Source of the DNA: Toxotes chatareus
Lineage: Eukaryota; Chordata; Actinopteri; Toxotidae
NCBI GenBank assembly: GCA_016801885.1
Contig: JAFBJY010001503.1
Location: forward strand, 62,001-126,000
Length of the DNA: 64,000 bases
Direction: 5' to 3'
Below, in pieces: positions 1-11,000 of the stretch. Numbering within the stretch: position 1 is the stretch's first letter; each line of letters starts with the position of its first letter. The notes below the pieces were generated by a model. It saw only the letters and a program-made list of their open reading frames with translations. It was not told the origin of the DNA and did not search any database. Position numbers and translations under genes: made by a program.

Positions 1-2030
1 TTACAGCTACAGACTGGGATGTGTTCAAAGCTGCAGCCACTCTGGAGGACTCTTCTGTCAGTGTACAGGATTATGCTGACTATGTGACTGGGTACATTAG
101 CACTTGTGTGGAGAACATCGTGCCCACCATCCAAGTCAGGAAGTTTCCCTAGCAAGAAGCCCTGGATAAACAGTCAGGTGCGTCACATGCTGCATGCTCG
201 CTCCACTGCATTTACATCTGGCAATGAGGCTGAGTACAAAGCTGCAAAGTACGGACTGAGAAAGGCCATCACAGCTGCCAAGAGGCAGTACAGAGAGAAG
301 CTGGATGGCTTCTATTCCACTGCCGACTCTGGGCGCATGTGGCAGGGCTTGCAGCACATCACGGACTACAGAAGCAGCACTAGTACCATCAGTGCCACAG
401 ACAGCCTGCCTGATGACCTCAATACATTCTACACCCTTTGAGACCTCCACCGCCCACACAGAGAGGAGGCCCACAGACTCTCAGACCACTACACCCCCCT
501 CACCCCCACCAGTCGTCTCATCAGCCCAAGTACCCAAAGCCCTGAGGAGGATCAACCCCATGGGCGGCAGGACCAGACAACATTCCTGGACGAGCCCCTC
601 AGAGCATGTGCCAACGAGCTGACAGACGTTCTCACCTCCATATTCAACCTCTCCCTCAGCCAGAGAACTGTTCCATAAGGACTCCTACATCAGGATGCTC
701 TTTATTGACTACAGTTCTGCATTCAACACGGTCATTCCCCACAAGCTCACACACAAACTGTTCTCCCTTGGACTACACCCCTTCATCTGTGACTGGCTCC
801 TTGACTTTCTGACTGGCGGGCCTCAGTCTGTCAGAGTAGGGAACAAGACTTCAGCCAGCATCATAACAAACATCGGCACACCACAGGGCTGTGTCCTCAG
901 TCCCATCCTCTACACCCTGTTCACCCACGACTGTGTGGCCTCTCACAAGGACAACATCATCCTGAAGTTTGCGGACGACACCGCCGTGATAGGACGCATC
1001 ACTGGCGGGAACGAGGCAGCCTACAGGAGGGAGGTGGCCACTCTGGTGACATGGTGTGAGGACAACAACCTCACCCTCAACACAGACAAGACCAAGGAGA
1101 TGATAGTGGACATGAGGAAGGAGAGGAGCCCTCATCAGCCACTACTTATCCGGGGTCTGGAAGTGGAGAGGGTGAGCAGCTTTAAATACTTGGGGGTCCA
1201 CCTCAGCCACGACCTCACCTGGACACTCAACACCACACAGCTGGTGAAGAAAGCTCAGCAGCGGCTGTACTTCCTGAGGAGGCTGAGGAAGTTTGGCATG
1301 TCACCAAAGATCCTCAGGAACTTCTACAGCTGCGTTGTTGAGTCCATCTTGACCAGCTGCATCACTGTGGTACGCGGCAGCTCCACTGCCATGGACCGCA
1401 AACGCCTGCAGAGAGTGGTGAAGACTGCGTCTAAGATCACCAGGACTCCTCTGCCCTCTCTGCAGAGCATCTACCAGCGCAGAGTCCACAGGAGAGCTGC
1501 CTCCATCATCAAGGACCCCACCCACCCACAACAAGGTCTGTTCACTCTCCTCCCTTCAGGCCGGAGGTACAGGAGTGTGAAGTGCAGGACCACCAGACTT
1601 AAAAACTCTTTCTTCCCGTCTGCCATCAGACTCCTCAACAGCTGACAGGAGTCTGTAACAACAGGCTGCAACTTTTGCACATACATACTGACTGTTATTA
1701 TTTATTACTGTTCTGCACCTTAATAACTGCACACATACCGCACTGTTCACATAACAGTTCTTTTGCACAGTCTTCACTTCACTCTCAGCTGAATTTGCAC
1801 AACAGCTGATTTGTATATATCAGTACAGTTTATATTTTTGTGTAACTTTTTTCACTTATTGTTAATATTTTGTAAATACTATTATTTATCTATTTTATTT
1901 TACTTACAACGTTTTGTATGGCATTCTGGGTGAAGAGCAAAGTAAGAATTTCATTGTACAGGGAATCCTGTTTCCTTACTGTGCAAATGACAATAAACCC
2001 TTTGAATCTTGAATCTTGAATCTTTGAATT
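1..2030 (+). mobile_element. LINE (L2/CR1-like), 5'-truncated by the window edge, decayed
   Basis: Non-LTR retrotransposon running off the left edge. The first 680 bases hold the stretch between endonuclease and reverse transcriptase, broken over three frames (for example motifs KKPWINSQV and ITAAKRQYREKL near 150-300). From 695 to 1645 one frame stays open and encodes the reverse transcriptase palm and C-terminal region: motif A LFIDYSSAF, motif B GTPQGCVLSP (residues 61-70), catalytic FADD (residues 92-95), then KYLGVHLS and a conserved tail ending FFPSAIRLLNS. Sequence expected between the SQRTVP motif (about 675) and motif A is missing, so RT fingers are deleted and the copy is dead. The 3' UTR ends with AATAAA and a (TTGAATC)n tail at about 1993-2030. 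Clade is judged from motifs and tail only. Confidence 0.9.
695..1645 (+). pseudogene. LINE reverse transcriptase fragment (316 codons)
   Basis: Longest open part of the LINE. It has RT motifs A (LFIDYSSAF), B (GTPQGCVLSP) and C (FADD), the thumb and the conserved LINE C-terminal block (LFTLLPSGRRYRS, FFPSAIRLLN). The methionine is not a real start: it lies inside motif A, and the true ORF2 start would be far upstream, outside the window. A full ORF2 of this type is roughly 900-1000 residues. Missing endonuclease, upstream frameshifts and the RT deletion make it nonfunctional. Confidence 0.88.
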
Positions 2031-2610
2031 TCTCTGCAACATCAAAACACTTCTCACCGTGTGTGATTCTTTCCTTTAAATCCTCCAGGACTGGAGTGAT
2101 GACTGGGCTCCGTCTGAGGACAGCTTCTCACCCACAGGGAGGAATCTTTCTTTGCAGCCGGCTTTCTGTCTTTCCAACAGAGTCCAGATGACACGTCCAA
2201 TCCCATCCTCATCGCCAAGTTTGTGTTGGAAAATACTTTTCTCCTGATGAGAAGTGAAATAAAATTCTTTAGACAGTAATTGTCTTTTGATGTTTTATTA
2301 TAAAATAAAGTTTACAGAGTAATCAATTTCTGCAGAAAGATCAGAGCTCAAGCATCACCAAATGCTACAGAGGTCTGACCCAGGGTTACACGTTCCCAGA
2401 GGACTTATGCCTGTTTCTCACATACCAGGATGGCAGGGAGACAAAATAATGTGAAGGTCATAAAACAAAGATAAAGTGTAAGTTGTGCTCTGAGGCACCG
2501 GAGACATAACAGGTGTCTTCACAGTAAACAAAGTACATTAGGCCACTACAGGTCATGTTGTATGTACTTCACCCAGAATTGAATACACAAGTTTATGAGA
2601 AAAAACCCAG
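2031..2610. other. Unassigned clean sequence with opposed polyadenylation-type hexamers
   Basis: No gene recognised. On the - strand a frame of about 47 codons (about 2080-2222) reads like protein (contains GRVIWTLLERQ and FLPVGEKLSS) but I know no family for it. AATAAA occurs on + near 2259 and on - near 2294-2299, so transcripts from both sides could end here. From about 2600 the sequence passes abruptly into homopolymer noise. Confidence 0.3.
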
Positions 2611-5285
2611 CTTTTGGAAATTAAATTAAAAAAAAAAATTTTTTTTTTTAAATTTTTTATTTGGAAAGTTTCTTTAAAAAATTTTTTGAATTTTTAAAAA
2701 TGTTTTAAAACATAAAAAATAAAAAACGTTTTAAAAAAAAAAAGGCCCAAAAAAAAAAAATTTTTTTTTAGGGGGGAAAAAAAAATTTACAAAAAAATTT
2801 TTTTTTAGATTTCCAAAATAAAAGGGGTTTTCCTTTTGTTTTTTGGTTTGGGTTTTTAGGGTTTTTGGGGGTTTTTTTTTTTTGGGAAGAATTTTGTAAA
2901 CCCTTTTTTCATTAGGAGGAGAAAATTTTATACCAGAAAAAAAAATTTTTTTGTAACTGGAAAAAATTGAAAAAAAATTTTTAAAAGGAGATTTAACTTG
3001 TTTTTTTTCTTTCCCAAGGGAAAGGGTTTAAAAAGGTTTTGGGGGCTTTTTGGGGGAATAATCTAAAAAATTTGGTTTCCCAAAAAAAAGGGGCCCCAAA
3101 AACAAGGGACAAAGTTTTTCCCCAAAAAAAAAAACAAACAAAAATTTTAAAAAAAACTTTATATAAGTTTTTGGCAAAAAAAAGGAAACCATTTTTTTTT
3201 TTTGGTTTAGGAAAAAAGGGCCGCAAATGAAAAATTTTAAGGGGGTTTTTAAAATTTGAGTTTGTGAAGTTTTTAAAAATTTTTTGGGAAGTTTTTTAAA
3301 GGCCCATGTTTTGGGTAAATTCAGGGGGGTTTTTTTGGGCAAATTTTTCCCCCTTTGTTTGAAAAGGGGCCCGGGGGGGGCCGTTTTAAATTTTCCAAAG
3401 GAAAAATTTGAAGGATTCCGAAATTTTTTTAAAAAAAAAAAGGAAAAAAATTTTCCCTTTTTTTTTTTTAAAAAGGGAATTTAAAAACAAACCCAATGAA
3501 ACCCGGATTTTTTAAAAAACCCAAAAAAATTTAAAACGATTAAAATCCCAAAATTTAAAAGAATCTTTTTTAAAAGGGGGAAAAAATTTTGGAAAACCCA
3601 GGAAAGTTTTCCGGCCAGAAAGGTTAAACCAATGAAATTTAGTTTTAAAAAAAAACCCAAAAAGGTGTTAAAATTAGAAAAATTGGAAACCCTTTAAAAT
3701 TTTTTTTTTTTCAAAATTTTTTAAAAACTACCGGGTTTTTTTTAAAAAGGGTTTTTCCCCCGGGTTTTTCTTTGATTCTTTTGAACTGTTTTTGGGGAAA
3801 AAAGCAAATTAATGGGGATTAAAAATTTTTTTTGGGTTAATTTCGACAGTTTAAAAAGGCTTCCCTTAAAATTTTTTAAAAGGTTTTTTTGGGAAAACCC
3901 TAATGGGTTTTAAAGGGAAAAAAATTTTAAAAAGGGGGGTCCCCCCTTTTTTAAAATTTTGGGCTTTGCCCCCCCCTTTATTGTTTTCCCCCCCTTTAAA
4001 AATTTTTAAAAAAACCCCCTTTTTAAATGGGAAGGGTTTTTTGTGAACATTTTTGGAATTAAAATTTGACTTTGGGTTTGTTTCAGATTTTGTCGGGGGC
4101 CTTTTTTTTAAAAAATTTGAAAAAAATTTTTCCCCCTAAAAGGGTTTTTCCCGGCCCAAAAAGGATTTTTTCCCCAAGTTCCTCAAAACCCCCAAAAATC
4201 GTTTTTTTGTTTTCGGGAAAAAGGGGGGAAAATTAAATTTTAAAAAACCCAAAAGGGGGTTTTTCCCTTCCCCCTTAAATTTTTTGGGGGAAAAATGAAA
4301 AAATTTTGGGGTTTTTAAAAGTTTTTTTAGGGAAGGGTTTTTTTTTTTTTTTGGGTTTGTTACTTTTTAAAAAAAATTTTTCTTTCCATTTCCAACACTT
4401 TTTTTGGGCCTCCCCGCCAAAATTTCCCCCCAAATTTGGGAAAAAAAATTTTAATTTTTTACCTTGTAAATTAAGTTTTTTTATTTTTTTCTTTTTTTTT
4501 GCCCTTTTGAATTTGGGGCATAAAACCCAAAACCCCCGGGGGTTTATAATTTTTACCCTTTTTTTTTTTTGAAATTTGGTTTGCAAAGAAAATTTTTAAA
4601 AGGTTTTAAAAATTTTTTATGTTTTTTTGTTAAAAAATGTTTTTGCCCCAAATGAAAAAAATTTTAAATTTTTTTATTTTTTAAATTTTAAAATTTGCAA
4701 TTAAAGGATTTTTGTTTTTTTTAAATTTTAAAAAAATTTTTATTTTTTAAATTTTGGGGGGTTTTTTTTGTTGGAAATTTTAAATTTTTCCCCTTTGTAA
4801 AAAAAAAAAATTTTAAAGAGATTTGCTGTAAAAAAAGGGTTTTTTTTGGGAAAAAGTCTTTTTGGGGCTTTTTTTCCCTCCCTTTTGGGGAAAAATTTTT
4901 AATTTTTAAAACAAAAATTCCCCCGGAAATAAATTTTTCTTAAATGCCTTTTTTTCCCCCAAAAAGTTTTTTTTAAATTTTTTTAAAAAAATCTTTTAAA
5001 AATTTTTTTTTAAAAACCAAAAAAAAAAAACAAAAAACGTTTTTCCAAGGGGTTTTTTTTTTAAAATCTTTTTTAAGGGAAAAAAAAAAAAAAAACCCCA
5101 AAAGGGAAAAACCGTTTGGGGAATCTCATTTTCCCCTTTGAAAAGGGGCTGGGTTTTTAAAATTTAAAAGTCGTTTTTTTGGGGTTTTTTCAAAACCCAA
5201 AAAAACTTTGGTTTTTTTGGGAAAAAAAAAAAAGGAAAAAAGGGGTTTTAAAAGGGGTGCAAGAGAAAAAAATTCCCGTGGGGTC
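2611..5285. other. Homopolymer-run artefact zone, left edge of the abnormal block
   Basis: Nearly every base lies in a run of three or more identical bases (A, T, G and C runs chained together) with almost no isolated bases and no repeat period. The onset at about 2610 is abrupt, after ordinary sequence. Natural AT-rich or satellite DNA does not look like this; single-pass or unpolished reads used as gap fill can. ORFs here (rich in K, F, P, G) are products of the runs and are not annotated. Confidence 0.75.
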
Positions 5286-6260
5286 GTTAACAAAATAAAG
5301 GGTTTTTAACCCGTTTAAAATTAAAGAGTTTTAGTAACGTTTGGGAATAACACCGGGGGGGGGAGGCTAAAGGTGGGGACAAGTTTTGCCGCCATGGATC
5401 CTTACTAAATGTTATTTTAGCATCTGTGGGGTTAATATCCAGGAGAACTGAATAAGAGGGAGGGGGCCACAGATCTGTTCTTTTTTCCCCCCTAAGGAGA
5501 AACAAAAATTTTTTTCTTTCTCTCAAGGGCGGAAGAAAACAGAGAGATGTTAAAAATTTGATTGAAATTTAATTTAAATGTTTAAAATAAAATAATGTAT
5601 ATACATTATTAGAGTTTTTGCCTTCTGTTTTTCTTTTGGGTTCCCCTCTTTTTGGCAGAAAAAGGGGCAAAGTTTTCTCTTCTCTCTCTGTCAGGGAGGG
5701 GAGTTACCAAGGCCCCTCTTCCCGGAGACAGATAGGGGAAAAGGGCCCCTCTCTTTCTGCCCTTTCCGATGGAGAGGGGGGGGGAAAGCAGAAGGAAGCA
5801 TCCTTTCCCCTCATCAAAAACTTATTCTTTTTTTATTACAAAAATAATACAATTATATTTTTTTCTTATATCATTTTATGTGCTGTTGTTATGTGTTGTT
5901 TTTTTTTTTCCATTTTTATGTTTTGAGTATTTTATTTTTTCTGAAAATTTTAATTTTGGGAGTAATTAAAGTAGAACCCCCCATGCTTCAAACCCTCTTT
6001 CTCCCCCAAAAGAGAGAGAAGGAAAAAAACTCTTTTCTCTGCTTTTTCTTTCTTTTTCCCTCTTTTTTTGCTTCTCTCTTTCAACTTCTCTTTTCTCTTT
6101 CTTCCCCCCAAGAGTTCTTCCCCATTCTCTTTCCACCAAAGGGAGAAGAACTCTTTTTCATCTTCTTTTTCTCCCCCTTTTTTTTCTCTTTTTTGAATTC
6201 TTCTTTTGGAAAAAATTTTTTTTCCCCAGGTTTTCTCTTTTTCTCTGTAAAAAATAATTA
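5286..6260. other. Noisy sequence with a polypyrimidine-rich stretch
   Basis: Moderately distorted sequence. From about 5985 to 6245 the + strand is almost all C and T with a loose recurrence of CTCTTTTTC and CCAAAAGAGA-like segments, giving K/E/R-rich or F/S/P-rich frames on the two strands. No gene seen. Confidence 0.5.
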
Positions 6261-6261
6261 T

Positions 6262-6362
6262 TGAATAAATTAAATTGAATTGATGGCAATAAAATTTATT
6301 AGAATGTTTCCCTCCATCATCTCTGCCCTTCTTTTTTCTCGAGATAAGATAAGATAACACTT
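6262..6362. repeat. Left copy of a direct repeat flanking the minisatellite
   Basis: Contains AATTGAATTGATGGC, then CCCTCCATCATCTC, then GATAAGATAAGATAA. The same three blocks in the same order recur at about 7924-8012. The AATTGAATTGA and GATAAGATAA motifs are 3'-tail motifs of teleost LINEs seen elsewhere in this window. Confidence 0.6.
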
Positions 6363-6394
6363 TACAGCACAAAAAGAAAGGGAATCGGAAGAAA

Positions 6395-7830
6395 AAGAAC
6401 AGAATATTGTAGAAAAAAAATTAAAAGACTGTTTTGGAACAGAAATAAAAGGAATGCTTAGAATGAAGGAAGGGAATGCTGTAGAATAGGAAAACGGAAT
6501 CTGTGGAAGCAGAACAGAATGCTTAAAAGAGAGAGAAAGAATGTTAGAATAGAGCAGAAAAAAAACAAATTTTCAGAACAGAATACTGAAAAAAGGGAAG
6601 AACAGAATGCTGAGAAGAACTGAAAAGAATGCTGTGAATGGGAAGCAGAATCTGTGAATAGCAGAGACGAATCTGTAGAAAGACGGGGAATGCTGTAAAA
6701 CGGAACATAGACAAATGTGAGAGAGAACGATCGAATGTTTGGGGGGGGAAACTGAAAAAATGAAACTTAGAAAAAATTTTAAAATGGAACCGGAATCTGT
6801 AAAAGAGAATGCGAACAAAATGCTGGGGAATAGGCAGGAACGAATTCGGGGAAGGGGGCGAAAAAACCTGTAAAATGAACTTAGAAGGGAATCTGTCAAA
6901 AAATTTGAATTGAAAAGGCGGAAATAATTTGTAAAATAGAACAAAATTTCAAGGAAGAAGGGGCGGAATGTTAAAAGGGGGGCGGGGGGTTTTTGGAAGA
7001 GGCGAGAATGGAATCTGTGAATGAATGTGACGGATGCTGTGAAGGGGCAAACGGAAATCTGTAAAGAGAACGTGACAAATCTGAAAATAGAGCAGAACGG
7101 AATCTGGAACGGGGCAAAAAACGGAATCCCCAGAATAGAATGAAAAACGGAATTTTTGGAAAAAACAGAGGAATGCTGTAGAACAGAAGGGGGAATGCTG
7201 TAAAGAGAGGGGGAAGGAACACTGTAGAACAGAGCAAAACGGAATGTGTGAACGGGAAAGGGAATGCGAGAATAAAAACGAGACGGAATCCCCAGAATAG
7301 AATCGGCGAAAGGGAAAACAAAAACAAAGGAATGCTGTAAAAGAAAGGAAGGAATTTCCCCAAAACAGGCAGACGATGCTGTAGAATAAAAAGGGAAAGG
7401 GAATGCTGTGAATGGGAACAAAAAGGAATACTGGAACAAACGTAAAAGGAATGTGGTGAACGGAAAATAGAATGTAAACGAATTCTGAGACAGAACACTG
7501 AAAAATAGAACTTAAAAGGGGAATATATAATATATTCTGTATAACAGAATGTAAAAACAAAAAGGGGCGTGAACATAATCTGGAAAAAAAGAAACAAATC
7601 TTGAACAAAACGAACAGAATACTGTAGAAAGAAATGGAAAAACAATCTGTAAAATGAAAAACGAATCGGAATAATGAAGGAATCTTGAAAGGGGGAAAGG
7701 AATGCTGTTGAATAAAAGGCAGAAAATCGTAAATGAAAAAGACAATGCTGTAAAAAAGGAAGGAATGCTGTAGAAGGGGAAATGAACAGAATGCTGTAGA
7801 GAGAACACAGATCAGAATTCTGTAGAGTAA
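6395..7830. repeat. Minisatellite, degenerate GAATGCTGTAGAACA-type unit
   Basis: About 1.4 kb of head-to-tail copies of a roughly 20-base unit resembling GAATGCTGTAGAACAGAA. Clear copies lie near 6475, 7170-7215, 7325-7390 and 7745-7800. Copies differ by substitutions and by runs of A and G typical of the noisy block. Because the - strand of the unit lacks stops, all three - frames stay open for 98-288 codons (Phe/Ser/Pro-rich); these are repeat translations, not genes. Confidence 0.8.
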
Positions 7831-7914
7831 AATGAAACTTAAAATATAACTTAAAAGAATATTATTCCCCAGAAAAAGAGATTTTCTCTCTTTTTTTGAA
7901 AAGGCACTAAAATT

Positions 7915-8062
7915 AATGAAAAAATTGAATTGAATTGATGGCTAAAAAAGAGTTAGAATGATACCCTCCATCATCTCCCCTTCATTTCATACAGTGATAA
8001 GATAAGATAAATAAACCTTTTTTAGCCCCAAATGGGAAATTACATTTACAGCAAAAAAAGAC
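7915..8062. repeat. Right copy of the flanking repeat, with a LINE 3' end in reverse
   Basis: Repeats the left flank blocks (TTGAATTGATGGC, CCCTCCATCATCTCC, GATAAGATAAGATAA) and continues into TAGCCCCAAATGGGAAATT. Read on the - strand this is the common teleost LINE 3' end (AATTTCCC-ATTTGGGG-CTAA... tail TTATCTTATC), like the clean copy at 53320-53368. Confidence 0.6.
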
Positions 8063-11000
8063 GATGCAATGGGGTAAAAGCACTCAGAATATCAGATAAT
8101 ACAGACAGAATATAAAGACCCCAAGAAAAAAATGACTCATTAGGGGCAATAATAATAATTACCATAAACAATGAAAAGTGACCATTACTGTTTGAACAGT
8201 AAAAAAAAAAAAAGAAAGGCTAATAGCCCCAAATTTTTAAAGCCCAGGGGGTATGTGTGTTTTGTTGCATGTGGTTTTCAGCACAGTTGGTTTGTTTTTT
8301 AATTGGAAAAAAAAAATTTTTCTTGAACCCAAATCACAACCCATTGAGGAAATACCCAAATTACAATAGGCAAAAGGGGCCATGAATGGGGAAAAATGGT
8401 AAATGCTCAAAGTCACAACTGGAAGAATCCAGGTGGCTCAAATTAAAAAATGGGGATACATTAGATTTTTCAGGGGAAAGCTGGGGTGTACCATTTGGAA
8501 AAAAAGCTTTTTATACTGTATAAAGACAGTATGATGACGTTTTAGTAACAATCAGGGGAAATTTCAGCCCAGCACAGGTCCCCTTGGCCTTCAAGAAACT
8601 TTCCCGGAAAGTTTTCAAAAAGATGGAAAAAGGCAAGAGGAAAAAAAAAAACAAAAACTCAACAAAATATATGTGTGTTGTTTCACCCGGGTTTTAAAGA
8701 AAATCCTCAACACACACACAAAAATACAGTTGTGCCTGGTTTTTTTTACTAAAATTGCCCATTTTCAAAAATTGGTTGATCTAAAGTTTTTTCATTCAGA
8801 GTTAGTGTCGGAAAAGAATTATTATCTTTAAAATTTTCTTTTTTTTAAATCATGGGGTTAAAACCCAAAGGGCCCCTGATCAAAAGTTCTCCCCTTGTGT
8901 TTTGGCCTGATAATATGCAAAATGTTAAAAAACAGCTTTAAATGGCTTTGGTTTTGCCACACCTGTCACCTGTTTGGCTGAAATTTTTTGTGTAAAAAGG
9001 TCAGTAGTCTAGGGCCCCCTGACAGCCCCACATTTCACTAGTCTCCCTGTTTGCTGGATTCTGAGCCAGGGGGGAAAGAAAAAGAACTATGAAATCCCAC
9101 AGAGAGGTATTTGAATTTTAGAAAGCAGGAAAGGATAAAAAACATACCCAAACATTTGACAAAATCAGTAGTGTTAAACCCCGGGAAAAAAAGGGGAAAA
9201 TATGGGTTTTTTGATCCGTCGCCAGGTAGAGCAAAAAAAACCAGCCACAAGTGGCGGAAAATTTTGGGATGCAAGAAAAAAGCCGGGAAATAACGGTGAC
9301 ATACTTCTACAGAAAAGTGCTTGGCTGTTTGAAGAAAAGTGGGGGTGGAAAAAGATTTGGGAAAGAAGGGCCCTTGCCACCTCAGGTCAAGTAGAACGGC
9401 TGCAGGAGCACAATATCAGGTCTTGGGGGCCCCACCAATCCCGGCCAGGCCCCTTTAAAAATCTTTTTTTGGATTATAAAAGGTCTTTTTTAAAGCAAAA
9501 ATCTGGAAGAATTAAAAAAATCTTGAAAAAAATGGGAGAAGTCCCCTCAACAGTGAAAGGTCGGGAGAACATGCCAGCCAGGTTTAAAAGCCTTTTGTGT
9601 AATGGCAGGAGTATAAATATGAATTTTGTTTTTGATGTTTTATTTTTTTTTTGCTCATTTTAAGACATTTTTGCTTTTGTTAACTTTTAACAAAATGTTG
9701 AGAACACATGTTGACCCATGAAGAATTTCTTTTTTTTTTTTTCTTGAAAAATAAAAAAAAGAAATGATTTGTTTTTTTGTGTTCGTCTAGCGCCCCCTTG
9801 TGAAATAGAAAGTTTTTTCTTCAAATATTTCAGAAAATATCTGAGTTGTTAGTACAGTTTTGCTGCAAAAGGGGGCCTGTTTGGCCTTTGGTTAACTGAA
9901 TCTTCCCACCTTGAGAAGGTAATGGGTCCCCTGTGCTGCCCCTGGTGTGCAAGTATTTGTCCTCCCCTGGTGGACTAACCACCCCTGGGCCTTTGTCTCC
10001 CTTGTTTTGTTGGCCCGCTATGAAGCCCGCTGGATCCTGTCCCACAGCATGCTGGGGCGCTTTATCTGTCTATCACTGATAATCTATATCTAAACCCTAG
10101 ACTCCAGGGTAACAAAAGACTACACAAAAAAGCTAATCTAAGTGATGATATGAAGCCTTGTGGGGTAAAAAGGATTTGTAAACTGTTGAAACAGGTTGAT
10201 TTGAGCAGAACAGAGGTACTGCCATCTTGTGCTAAAATTTGTCCTGCTAAAAGCTGGGACTTGAACATCAATGAATAAATGGTTATACCCTATTGCTGGG
10301 GTCAAAAGGCAGGAGGGTGTCCGTGCTGATCTGTTTTTTTATCTGAAATTCTTCTTCTTTTTCCCTCTTCTCCTTTTTTTGGGTTTTGGAATCTGTTCCC
10401 TTTCCTAAAAAAGGATTTTAAAAGTCCAATCGGCCCAACAGGGATAAAAGCCCTTCCCCTTTTTGCTCAAAAACAGATGAGCTAAAATTAACACCCAAAG
10501 GACTTATGTGTCTCATGTGCTGTTTTTAAACAACTGCAAATTTAAAAATACCTCCCCAAGGAAAAGCCCCATTATCCATCATCAACCCTGATTCTCTACC
10601 CTGGGGAACCACTGTGACAAAATTAGTGTTTATGGTTTTTGATGTAGTTATATATTTTGTTTGGTCTTTTAAGTTTTTACATATGTATTATGCCCCTTGT
10701 CTTGTTTTGTGATCGGGTTTTTTTTTTAATTATTAATTTTTGACCCCTTGGGGGAAATTACTCTCTGTTTTTACCAAAAAGAGAAAGAAAAACACCCCCA
10801 GTAACCTCGGGGAGCATTGGTGCCTTTGGGGCCCCAAACCCCGGGGTCAGAGGCAGGGGGGCATCTCCTTCACCATAATCCTTTTTTTTGCGGTGGGGAT
10901 AAAACCCCAAACCCTCCCAAAAAGTCTTAATTTTGTGCCCGCTCAAATGAATGCAGAATGCATGCTGCTTTCGGGATCCGACATCTCCCCTGTATTTTTT

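Noticed and set aside
2993..4586. Lys/Phe/Pro-rich frames on both strands
   Set aside because: They are translations of chained A, T, G and C runs in the artefact zone.
6573..7808. Long - strand frames (98-288 codons) that look like a Phe/Ser-rich membrane protein
   Set aside because: All three frames are open at once because the minisatellite unit has no - strand stops; no real gene behaves so.
9202..9663. 153-codon + strand frame in the noisy block
   Set aside because: Lys/Gly-rich from A and G runs, no motif, and frames here cannot be trusted.
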